This document shows positions 8,204 through 14,166 of a DNA stretch of 30,294 nucleotides, piece by piece. The position numbers and the translations under genes are program-made. The notes below the pieces were generated by a model. That model was not told where the DNA came from and did not search any database. It saw only the letters and a program-made list of their open reading frames with translations. The DNA comes from JAGQLF01 sp964437465 (GTDB lineage Bacteria; Patescibacteriota; Dojkabacteria; J137), in assembly GCA_964437465.1 (NCBI GenBank), contig CAYTGI010000013.1, forward strand, positions 1 to 30,294, read 5' to 3'. Each line of letters opens with the position of its first letter. The first letter of the stretch is position 1.

Positions 8204-8225
8204 AAACTTAATAATTATTAAGTTT
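8204..8225. repeat. perfect 22-base palindrome
   Basis: AAACTTAATAA followed by its exact reverse complement. It could be a dimeric-protein site or a structural repeat; nothing nearby decides. Confidence 0.7.
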
Positions 8226-8237
8226 AGATTACGCCAT

Positions 8238-8268
8238 TTCTACGAAGCTCAGTATGAGCGTAGTAGAA
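8238..8268. repeat. REP-like hairpin, copy A
   Basis: TTCTACGAAGCTC, loop AGTAT, then GAGCGTAGTAGAA. The ends TTCTAC/GTAGAA and the inner GCTC/GAGC pair. It belongs to a family with copies B and C. Confidence 0.7.
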
Positions 8269-8287
8269 CCACTTCGAATGAAATTTA

Positions 8288-8317
8288 TTCTACGAAACTC
8301 TTACGAGTAAAGTAGAA
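8288..8317. repeat. REP-like hairpin, copy B
   Basis: TTCTACGAAACTC, loop TTAC, then GAGTAAAGTAGAA. Relative to copy A the inner stem has changed on both sides (ACTC/GAGT in place of GCTC/GAGC), so pairing is kept. Confidence 0.7.
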
Positions 8318-8434
8318 AAACCTTTATTTTGACTTTTGAATTTATATATTCAAAATCTCTTCTCTTGTTAATGTGCACTACTTCGCTAAAGCTTCGTAGG
8401 GCTTCACCCTAGAATCTTAACTTGTAGGTCATTG

Positions 8435-8466
8435 TCCTACGAAACTCCGTAAGGAGTGTAGTAGGA
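8435..8466. repeat. REP-like hairpin, copy C
   Basis: TCCTACGAAACTCC, loop GTAA, then GGAGTGTAGTAGGA. The outer stem has TCCTAC/GTAGGA where A and B have TTCTAC/GTAGAA, again a paired change. A weaker relative is at about 8378-8399 (CTACTTCGCTAAAGCTTCG then TAG). Confidence 0.7.
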
Positions 8467-8675
8467 GAGTTTATCCAGCTCCGAAGAGCATGAATTCAAT
8501 ACTCAAAACTACTCTCCCCTTGAGGGCAGTACCATAAAGCGTATGCTTTATGGGGAGGGGTGTTACTGATAACCCGTCCGAACAACTTTGAACACTGAAT
8601 CTACAACTCTTTTTTAAATGTGCTTACAATAATGCAGAAAATGAAAATGTTCGGTTTAGATAACCGGCAATACTC

Positions 8676-8696
8676 CCTTCTCCTTTCAGGAGAAGG
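8676..8696. repeat. hairpin in left inverted repeat
   Basis: CCTTCTCCT pairs perfectly with AGGAGAAGG around the loop TTC. It is followed by a second hairpin at about 8701-8725, where CATAAAGT and TTGC pair with GCAA and ACTTTATG. Confidence 0.75.
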
Positions 8697-8790
8697 TGGT
8701 CATAAAGTTTGCGACAGCAAGACTTTATGAGCGTATGAGGTGAAATGAATCAAACCTCACATCTCTTTTAAGCTCACTTCGTTCGCTTAA

Positions 8791-8818
8791 AATTCATCCT
8801 CTCCTGGTAGGAGAGGAA
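8791..8818. repeat. direct repeat copy 1 holding the DUF559 stop codon
   Basis: AATTCATCCTCTCCTG, then a two-base difference, then AGGAGAGGAA; the same unit is at 9227-9254. The core CCTCTCCT/AGGAGAGG is a perfect hairpin at 8798-8816. The TGA of the DUF559 gene (8794-8796) lies inside, so the protein tail SSPTRRG is encoded by the hairpin. Confidence 0.75.
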
Positions 8819-9186
8819 GTAGAGGTGAATACATTAATGTAATTAACTATACTACTTAAAACATTCTCTAAATTTGCTTTTACATCAAATTCAGAAAATC
8901 TTAATACATTAATACCGTTGACTCTTAAAACTTTATCTCTTGTTAAATCTTTCTCAAACTTCTCATCTTGATGTGAAAAACCATCCAGTTCAATACAAAG
9001 TTTTAATTCTTCGCTGTAAAAATCAAGTATATAGTTTTTATATGGAAATTGTCTTCTAAACTTGAATCCTAAAAGTCTTCTTCCTCTTAATTCATTCCAA
9101 AGTTTATTTTCAGAGAATGTAGGAGATTTCCGATTTTCTCTTGCAAAATGCTTTAGCTTAGAAGAATATTTTCTTTTAGATTTCAT
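8794..9186 (-). CDS. DUF559-type endonuclease (Vsr-like fold)
   Basis: A 130-residue protein with the DUF559 core, related to very-short-patch-repair nucleases. Visible in order: SENKLWNELRGRRLLGFKFRRQ, FPYKNYILDFYSEELKLCI, ELDGFSHQ, RDKVLRVNGINVLRF. The Glu of SENKLW, the Asp of ILDFY and the Glu of ELDG are the likely metal-binding residues of the PD-(D/E)XK type. The frame is open to a GTG at 9201, but ATG 9186 (MKSKRKYSSK) is the better start because family proteins begin with a short basic stretch. The C-terminus (TSSPTRRG) is read from a palindromic repeat. The gene lies within imperfect inverted repeats, so it may be part of a mobile unit rather than a repair pathway. Confidence 0.85.
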   Translation of the reverse strand: MKSKRKYSSKLKHFARENRKSPTFSENKLWNELRGRRLLGFKFRRQFPYKNYILDFYSEELKLCIELDGFSHQDEKFEKDLTRDKVLRVNGINVLRFSEFDVKANLENVLSSIVNYINVFTSTSSPTRRG

Positions 9187-9211
9187 ATTGAATTCTACCA
9201 CCTCACCTTTC

Positions 9212-9228
9212 TTCCGCCTTTGGCGGAA
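9212..9228. repeat. hairpin near the DUF559 start
   Basis: TTCCGCC pairs with GGCGGAA around the loop TTT, just upstream of the DUF559 coding start and next to direct repeat copy 2. Confidence 0.65.
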
Positions 9229-9254
9229 TTCATCCTCTCCTGAAAGGAGAGGAA
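9227..9254. repeat. direct repeat copy 2, in right inverted repeat
   Basis: Second copy of the unit at 8791-8818, differing only in the loop (GAA in place of GGT). The perfect stem CCTCTCCT/AGGAGAGG is at 9234-9252. Confidence 0.75.
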
Positions 9255-9308
9255 AAAAGCATTGCTAGTTATCCAAACACTTTCTAATCTGCATTATTGT
9301 TAATGTGC

Positions 9309-9503
9309 ATAAAATGTCAATATTCCAGCTTGCCTGCCTTTGGCAGATAGTTTACCAATAATGGTAGATACCAGAATAAACTTTAAAGTTTAACATGACA
9401 TTTTTTAAAGAACTTATTACTATAAACAGTAAATTATTCTATATACAGTATATATTAACTTCAATAAGTAGTCAAGAGTCGGCAAAACATTACAAGGCAA
9501 TGG
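9309..9503. other. non-coding gap
   Basis: No gene seen. It contains CTGCC-TTT-GGCAG (about 9328-9344) and a perfect 14-base palindrome AAACTTTAAAGTTT near 9376, otherwise AT-rich sequence. Confidence 0.4.
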
Positions 9504-9526
9504 AAAAGCCCTAAAATAGGGCTTTT
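9504..9526 (-). terminator. intrinsic terminator of MALT copy 2
   Basis: AAAAGCCCTA pairs perfectly with TAGGGCTTTT around AAA. T-runs exist in both directions (six T's on plus, four on minus), so it can serve either strand. The gene at 9561-9902 reads into it from the right. Confidence 0.8.
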
Positions 9527-9560
9527 TTGAGTATTTAGCAGAAATTTAGTGAGAAATTTT

Positions 9561-9902
9561 TTAAATTTGCTTTTTTAAATTGTGTATTTCTAGGGTGTGA
9601 ATGTTTATTGATTTTTCATTATTCTTTACTCTATCTGATATTGAGTTAAGCTGAGATGACATCTTATCTAGCTTACTATTGACTCCGTCAAATTTTTTAT
9701 CGATATCCTCGTTCAAAGCAGCGAAATGAGCCATAATCATCTTATTATTATCTGAGAATTTTTGATCGAGCTTTCTATCAATATCTTCAGTCAAAGCAGA
9801 TATATGATCTATAATGGTTCGATTATTTTGTGAAAACTTTTGATCAAGCTTCCTATCAAGCAATGCCTCAATAGCTGCTAAATCTTCTTTTGTAAGCGCC
9901 AT
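9561..9902 (-). CDS. coiled-coil protein, MALT family copy 2
   Basis: A 113-residue helical protein whose N-terminus (MALTKEDLAAIEALLDRKLD) matches the gene at 1604-1960. It contains a tandem 26-residue duplication: DRKLDQKFSQNNRTIIDHIS then ALTEDI, followed by DRKLDQKFSDNNKMIMAHFA then ALNEDI, then a third partial unit (DKKFDGVNSKLD). These predict a long coiled coil with no membrane segment. It has its own terminator downstream and the conserved 25-base block upstream. Function is unknown; tail-fibre-like or scaffold roles are only guesses from the coiled coil. Confidence 0.65.
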   Translation of the reverse strand: MALTKEDLAAIEALLDRKLDQKFSQNNRTIIDHISALTEDIDRKLDQKFSDNNKMIMAHFAALNEDIDKKFDGVNSKLDKMSSQLNSISDRVKNNEKSINIHTLEIHNLKKQI

Positions 9903-9911
9903 TATTAATAA

Positions 9912-9936
9912 ATTAAGAAATATAATAATGGGGAAT
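9912..9936 (-). promoter_or_regulatory. conserved upstream block of MALT copy 2
   Basis: Identical over 25 bases to 1969-1993 and at the same distance from the start codon. It contains TATTAT on the minus strand and lies just downstream of the terminator at 9957-9981, which fits a promoter for the coiled-coil gene. Confidence 0.6.
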
Positions 9937-9956
9937 AAGATAGTATATCAGATAAA

Positions 9957-9981
9957 AAAGCCTTGGATTAACCAAGGCTTT
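9957..9981 (-). terminator. intrinsic terminator of the 10003 gene
   Basis: AAAGCCTTGG (9957-9966) pairs with CCAAGGCTTT (9972-9981) around ATTAA. On the minus strand the stem runs into six T's. It starts 21 bases after the stop of the gene at 10003-10950. Confidence 0.85.
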
Positions 9982-10002
9982 AATTTTTTGTAAACTTAGA
10001 AC

Positions 10003-10950
10003 CTACTGTTCTAAACCTTCTGGATTTACTTCTAATTGGAAGCCTCCTCCGATAAGTACATCCCCATTAGGAAGTAATCCGATACCTGCGTCTGTATAGT
10101 CTCCCGTTTTTTCTTTGTGATCATGTTCAAAACTAGTTGTTCCGAATTGCATTTGAAGAGCGCTGCTACTATATGCAGCAATATAGAAGCTTATGTCTGT
10201 AAACATATTTATTACTTCACCCTCTTCATTGAACATACCAAATCCAAAAACTGCTGGATGCGGTTGTTCAGAGGTAAATGTAGCAGTTTGACTTGCAGGT
10301 ATGAATGCCTCATCTACTTTAGCCATAGCTTGAAAAATACCTCCAACTATATGATTATTTTCAACAACCCAGCTTCCTTGATATACAGTACCGTTTTCAG
10401 TAGTAGCATTAAACTTAACGATTCCTGTACCTAGGAAAGTAAATGCCCTTGAATCAGCAGATCCAGGAAGGATCCCAGCCTTCATATCGTCTTGCCAATG
10501 GGCTTTTGCAGCCACTCTATCAATAGTAAAATGAATTCTAGCTGCTCTTGTATGAATATCATCTGCCCCTGCATCTCCTAGTTCTAGCCCTAGAGGATTT
10601 TGAATTGATAAGATTCCTTGGTTTGAAACATTAATATTAGCTCCTCTCGCTACTTCTCTAGAGGGCAATATAACCATAACTCTTGAAAATGTTGGAATTC
10701 CATATTCTTGAGTAATATCCTCAGTAACGAAACCCGCTTCTGCTCCAGCAGCAGCTCTTGGATCTACTTGCCCTGCATAATCTGCTAATGTTTTTGCTAC
10801 TGGAAATGCTCCAATTAATGCTCCTGCTCCTGCTATTTTAAACCCATCCCAGATTCTTCCCATTGCCTCTCTTCTAGTGATTGGTTCAGTGAAGTAGTTC
10901 GTTCCTTCACTTGAAGAATCTGGACTATGTTGTGTCATTTCTTCTGACAT
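10003..10950 (-). CDS. hypothetical protein with twin-arginine-like leader
   Basis: A 315-residue protein. Near the N-terminus it has TRREAMGRIWDG followed by a hydrophobic stretch (FKIAGAGALIGAFPVAKTLA, about residues 37-56), the layout of a twin-arginine signal, preceded by a polar tail of about 24 residues. The rest seems to be beta-rich and soluble, with IHTRAARIHFTIDRVAAKAHW in the middle and Gly-rich strands at the end (GIGLLPNGDVLIGGGFQLEV). I recognise no domain. It may be an exported enzyme or a membrane-tethered protein. A TATAAA lies five bases before the ATG (leaderless type) and a strong terminator follows, so it is a single-gene unit. Confidence 0.65.
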   Translation of the reverse strand: MSEEMTQHSPDSSSEGTNYFTEPITRREAMGRIWDGFKIAGAGALIGAFPVAKTLADYAGQVDPRAAAGAEAGFVTEDITQEYGIPTFSRVMVILPSREVARGANINVSNQGILSIQNPLGLELGDAGADDIHTRAARIHFTIDRVAAKAHWQDDMKAGILPGSADSRAFTFLGTGIVKFNATTENGTVYQGSWVVENNHIVGGIFQAMAKVDEAFIPASQTATFTSEQPHPAVFGFGMFNEEGEVINMFTDISFYIAAYSSSALQMQFGTTSFEHDHKEKTGDYTDAGIGLLPNGDVLIGGGFQLEVNPEGLEQ

Positions 10951-11027
10951 ATAATTTTATAAATGATAGATAAATTACGACCCTAATCTACATGGATTAT
11001 ATAAATAAAGTTATAAATTGTCAATAA

Positions 11028-11813
11028 CTAGTTAATTTTGAAAATCCTTTGCGAATAGTAGAGAATCACAAATAAGAACAATAAATTTGAAATAAGCAGA
11101 AGTATAGGCAGAATAACTACTCCAAAAGACTCAAATAGAAATATTGAAGAGATTATAAAGAAAATACTCTGGGAAATAGAGATATTTCTTACTATCTGCT
11201 CTTTAGAGACCGCCTGAAGCAAACTTAGGCCAGGAACAGCGGTTATATAGACTAAAGTAGCAAGTAATCCTACAGGGAACAAAATAGTCGAATTTGAGCC
11301 AATTTCTTCATTAAAAAGCAATGACAATACTGGTTCAGCGAAAATAACACTCAATCCAGCGAGCAATATTGAAGCCATAAGCAACATTTTCGTAATAGTT
11401 TCAAATTCGTTACGTATTTGTTGCGTATTATTATTTTCATAGTGTGAACTGAAATCAGGTAACAGTTTCGTTTCAAGAACAACTCTCAAAGCAAGAGGAA
11501 GGCTTGCCATGAGTATAATTGACTTATAAATACCGTTTTCCTCAGGACTCCCGAACTGTGTAACTAAAATTGAGTCCCACTGAGTGAATAATACGTAAGA
11601 AATAGTAGCGATAAAAGTATTAAACGCAAAATATATTATTCTGCTAGGGATGCGTAATGATACTTTTAATTTTCCTGACAATAGAAGATCTAGCAACGGA
11701 ACAATTGTAAATATTACCCAAGAAGCTAATCTACCTGACCAGAAAGAATCTACTGCATTTTGTGTACCTGTAACAAAAAGAATTGAGGAGATTATAAAGA
11801 AGCTCAAGCCCAT
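11028..11813 (-). CDS. flippase, C-terminal fragment (Wzx/MviN type)
   Basis: A 261-residue polytopic piece with about eight membrane helices, the C-terminal two thirds of a polysaccharide or lipid flippase of the MOP superfamily. It is in the same reading frame as the gene at 11823-12248: between them are only a TAG (11823-11825) and three codons before this ATG (11811-11813). The joined sequence would read DKIRLSV-stop-YLGMGLSFFIIS, so a single base change in one codon would restore a roughly 406-residue protein, normal for the family. Whether this fragment is translated by itself is doubtful; no ribosome site is seen. A flippase would export lipid-linked sugars made by the nearby glycosyltransferases (inference). 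Confidence 0.75.
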   Translation of the reverse strand: MGLSFFIISSILFVTGTQNAVDSFWSGRLASWVIFTIVPLLDLLLSGKLKVSLRIPSRIIYFAFNTFIATISYVLFTQWDSILVTQFGSPEENGIYKSIILMASLPLALRVVLETKLLPDFSSHYENNNTQQIRNEFETITKMLLMASILLAGLSVIFAEPVLSLLFNEEIGSNSTILFPVGLLATLVYITAVPGLSLLQAVSKEQIVRNISISQSIFFIISSIFLFESFGVVILPILLLISNLLFLFVILYYSQRIFKIN

Positions 11814-11822
11814 ACCGAGATA

Positions 11823-12248
11823 CTAAACACTCAACCTAATCTTATCCTTCAAACCGTTGTAGGTTATAACTATAACATTAGCTGCAGAGAAGAAAATACT
11901 AAGTAAAAGAATCTCTAGATACCCTCTAGATAATGCACCGCCAGTAAAATAATCAATCTTAGATACTAATATCAAACTAAACATTATAATGACAAATTCT
12001 AAAACAAAAATTGGAAATATTAGCTTATGATTTTCTTTTTTTTCTGGTAGATATTTCTGTAAAGCTTCTGGTAGACCAAAATCTGTTAAGACACCTATAA
12101 TAGTTGTGAGAGAGATGAAATAGTTAATTAACCCAATCTCTTTAGTTTCTGAGGTTTTTGTGTAAATAAATAGCAGTAAAATTGGAACTACAGAGGCAAA
12201 TAGTCTTGAGACTCCTGGAATTAGCGATATTAAAACACTTTTTTTCAT
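11823..12248 (-). CDS. flippase, N-terminal fragment (Wzx/MviN type)
   Basis: A 141-residue piece with about four membrane helices. The start MKKSVLISLIPGVSRLFASV and the loop LTDFGLPEALQKYLPEKKE are typical of the N-terminal part of Wzx-like lipid-linked oligosaccharide flippases (a basic first loop and the FGLPEALQKYLP segment). It ends at an in-frame TAG at 11823-11825, after which the same frame continues as the gene at 11028-11813. TATAAT lies seven bases before the ATG, so the 5' end appears intact. Probably a pseudogene in this strain, a sequence error, or a read-through case; stop-codon reassignment is unlikely because other genes here end in TAG. Confidence 0.75.
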   Translation of the reverse strand: MKKSVLISLIPGVSRLFASVVPILLLFIYTKTSETKEIGLINYFISLTTIIGVLTDFGLPEALQKYLPEKKENHKLIFPIFVLEFVIIMFSLILVSKIDYFTGGALSRGYLEILLLSIFFSAANVIVITYNGLKDKIRLSV

Positions 12249-12342
12249 ATTATGAATTATACTTTTTATTTTAATTATCTACCAATATAAGAATATTTAT
12301 ATCTTCTAAAGCAAAATGAACAAGCTTACGAGAAGTTGGGGT

Positions 12343-12396
12343 CTGGGGGTCTTAGCAGTCAACCATGCGAGTAAGTTAGACTTGCTAAGCCCCCAG
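12343..12396. repeat. long imperfect hairpin
   Basis: CTGGGGG and CTTAGCA (12343-12357, one bulged T) pair with TGCTAAG and CCCCCAG (12383-12396): a 14-bp stem closing a loop of about 25 bases. Confidence 0.7.
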
Positions 12397-12404
12397 GACT
12401 TTTG

Positions 12405-12428
12405 CATACTTTTAGTCATAAAAGTATG
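12405..12428. repeat. perfect 10-bp hairpin
   Basis: CATACTTTTA pairs with TAAAAGTATG around GTCA. There is no adjoining T-run, so it is not clearly a terminator. Confidence 0.7.
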
Positions 12429-12690
12429 TATATAAACTTTTTCTTATCCCTGTACTTTTTATAACTCAACCCATAATGTCATGGTGAGGTTCTCGAACCA
12501 TGGGCGCGAGTACCCTTCGAGAGCCCTGCCTACCGGCAGGCAGGCAAACCCCTCATGTTACTGCTACTTTTTCTTGCTAGTTGGGTAGAGTAAATATAAA
12601 TCTCATTAAATTGAATAATCTATCATTTACATTTAACATTTATATAGTGATAGAATAAATTTATAAATAGATACTTATTAGTCTAAGAAA

Positions 12691-14145
12691 ATGGAACAAC
12701 CCAATGAAAAACCTCCTATGAGCCCTGAGGAACTTGAAAAACTAAAAAGAGCAGCAGAAAAAGCTAGAGAAGCAGTTGAACAAAATAGTCAGATAGAAGA
12801 AGCGCAAGTTAATCATAATCAAGTTGTACAAGAAACGCCAAAACCGGAAATAAAACAGGTAGAAAAACAAGTTGCACCTGTAGAAGCTAAGCCTGTTGAA
12901 GAGCCTCCAAGCATAGTTGAGGAGAAAACAGAGAAAGTAGTTCAAGAAACTATAGATCAAACTGAAGATCTTCAAGCTGAAGGAATGACTGAACCAGTTG
13001 AAGTGAACAAGGAAGAAGAATTCGAACCTACTCCAAATGTTGAATTAATAGAAGAATCAACTGAGGAAGCCCCAGAAAAAAAGGATTCACCACAAGAAAC
13101 TACTGAAGCACAAGATACCGAAAATAATCAAAATTTAGAGCAACCAGAAGATACTCATACAGGCGAAACTACCGATGCAGAAGTTTCACCTACTGAAACA
13201 GATAATTCAGGGGTTGAGAATCCTGAAGAAGTTAATCATGATCAAACACCTGAGCATAATCCTGAGAGTATGCAAACTGAAACACAACCAGTACAGACTG
13301 TAAATGTTCAAGAAAAGCCAGAAACTACCCCTGTACAAGAAGTCAATAATAATCAAGAGCCTGGAAATGTAAGCGAGAATATGAATCAAACTTCTGCTGC
13401 AGTGCAGGAACAACCTCCAGTAGGTATAACTCCACCTGTAGAATCAGTACAAAATCAGCCTCAGTCTAAATCTGAAGTAACTCCTCAGGGTGATCAATCT
13501 GAAACTAAAGAATCACTAGAATCAAGCTCAGAATTACAACCAACCCAAATTACTGAGCAAACAAAACCTATGGTTCAGGTAACTGAAGCTGTTACTCAAC
13601 AACCAGCTCCAGTACAACAAACTGAGCAAGAAGTAGTTCAACAAGCTACACCTGATGCCATTAATACCGTTCAAGAGATTAAACAAGAAGCACCAGCTCA
13701 AGTAGTTGAACAACAAAAAGCTGTGGAAACACAACCAGTATCATCCACTCCTTCAAATTTAGAAAGACCAAAAAAAGAAGTTGATAAAAACTTACCTCCA
13801 TTATCACCAAATGAAACACCTAATCAACCTGCTACGGAGAGTCAGCCAAAAACTATGCAAGGAGCTGCAATGCCAGCACCTGTTTCAATGTCACAGTCTG
13901 GATCTGGTGGAGGAATTGGAAAGCCTGAAGGAACTGGCACGCTCAATCCTTCTGGCGAGCCTTCTAATTCTCAGGAAAAAAATCAAACACAAGATGGTGA
14001 TTCAATTTCTTCAATTCTAGGGATTATTGGATTAGCACTGGTTCTTGGAGCAGTTGTTGTTATTATTTTCTTCTCATTTTTAACAATGCCTGATGAAGGA
14101 ACTATTTTCTTTAATATTCGAGAAGCTTTAACATCACTTTTTTAA
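12691..14145 (+). CDS. disordered Pro/Glu/Gln-rich protein with C-terminal membrane anchor
   Basis: A 484-residue protein. The first 20 residues include a helical EELEKLKRAAEKAREAVE segment. Residues 40-400 are low-complexity, rich in Glu, Gln, Pro, Thr and Val, with no domain visible. A Gly-rich turn (SMSQSGSGGGIGKPEGTG) precedes a single membrane helix near residues 442-467 (SILGIIGLALVLGAVVVIIF) and a short C-terminal tail. Tail-anchored topology would leave the long part in the cytoplasm unless there is an unseen export route. It might link the membrane to cytoplasmic partners, like FtsK/ZipA-type linkers, but that is a guess. gatA follows after only 21 bases on the same strand. The sequence is likely to evolve fast. 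Confidence 0.65.
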   Translation: MEQPNEKPPMSPEELEKLKRAAEKAREAVEQNSQIEEAQVNHNQVVQETPKPEIKQVEKQVAPVEAKPVEEPPSIVEEKTEKVVQETIDQTEDLQAEGMTEPVEVNKEEEFEPTPNVELIEESTEEAPEKKDSPQETTEAQDTENNQNLEQPEDTHTGETTDAEVSPTETDNSGVENPEEVNHDQTPEHNPESMQTETQPVQTVNVQEKPETTPVQEVNNNQEPGNVSENMNQTSAAVQEQPPVGITPPVESVQNQPQSKSEVTPQGDQSETKESLESSSELQPTQITEQTKPMVQVTEAVTQQPAPVQQTEQEVVQQATPDAINTVQEIKQEAPAQVVEQQKAVETQPVSSTPSNLERPKKEVDKNLPPLSPNETPNQPATESQPKTMQGAAMPAPVSMSQSGSGGGIGKPEGTGTLNPSGEPSNSQEKNQTQDGDSISSILGIIGLALVLGAVVVIIFFSFLTMPDEGTIFFNIREALTSLF

Positions 14146-14153
14146 ATTTCTGG

Positions 14154-14159
14154 TAAAAT
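14154..14159 (+). promoter_or_regulatory. possible -10 box of gatA
   Basis: TAAAAT, seven bases before the gatA ATG, the same arrangement as other leaderless-looking starts in this window. No convincing -35 box is seen, so gatA may instead be co-transcribed with the gene upstream. Confidence 0.35.
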
Positions 14160-14166
14160 CACTCTG

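Larger units (their letters stand above)
8068..8616. repeat. non-coding field of palindromes
   Basis: No gene seen. It holds an inverted repeat (8101-8116 with 8141-8156), a perfect 22-base palindrome (8204-8225), three related hairpins (8238-8268, 8288-8317, 8435-8466), and a hairpin CATAAAGC-GTAT-GCTTTATG near 8532-8551 set between CTCCCC and GGGGAG. Confidence 0.65.
8617..9308 (-). mobile_element. putative DUF559 element with terminal inverted repeats
   Basis: The DUF559 gene is enclosed by imperfect inverted repeats of about 70 bases. The left copy (8626-8698) and the reverse complement of the right copy (9231-9300) share ACAATAATGCAGA, then ATAAC and GCAAT at matching places, then TCTCCTTTCAGGAGA. 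Just outside lies a 7-base direct repeat, AATGTGC, at 8617-8623 and 9302-9308, which looks like a target duplication. Inside are further hairpins, including a 28-base direct repeat around CCTCTCCT-loop-AGGAGAGG at 8791-8818 and 9227-9254. This is mobile-element architecture, but movement is inferred. Confidence 0.6.
12249..12690. repeat. non-coding gap rich in dispersed palindromes
   Basis: No gene seen. It contains the long hairpin at 12343-12396, the perfect hairpin at 12405-12428, and at about 12480-12560 a GC-rich nested set: TCTCGAA pairs with TTCGAGA, and CTGCC-TAC-CGGCAG follows. Base composition of the last set differs from the AT-rich host, like dispersed repeats known in many bacterial genomes. 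Confidence 0.6.

Noticed and set aside
7846..8211. 121-residue ORF on the plus strand
   Set aside because: It runs antisense to the GC-rich secreted-protein gene, which has a clear signal peptide and ribosome site; the plus-strand translation has no family features.
8238..8466. CRISPR array
   Set aside because: The three repeats are irregularly spaced, differ in sequence, form hairpins and have no cas genes nearby.
11823..11825. TAG reassigned to an amino acid
   Set aside because: Other well-supported genes (Nudix, gatA, the antiporter) end in TAG with no sign of longer homologous tails, so reassignment does not fit.
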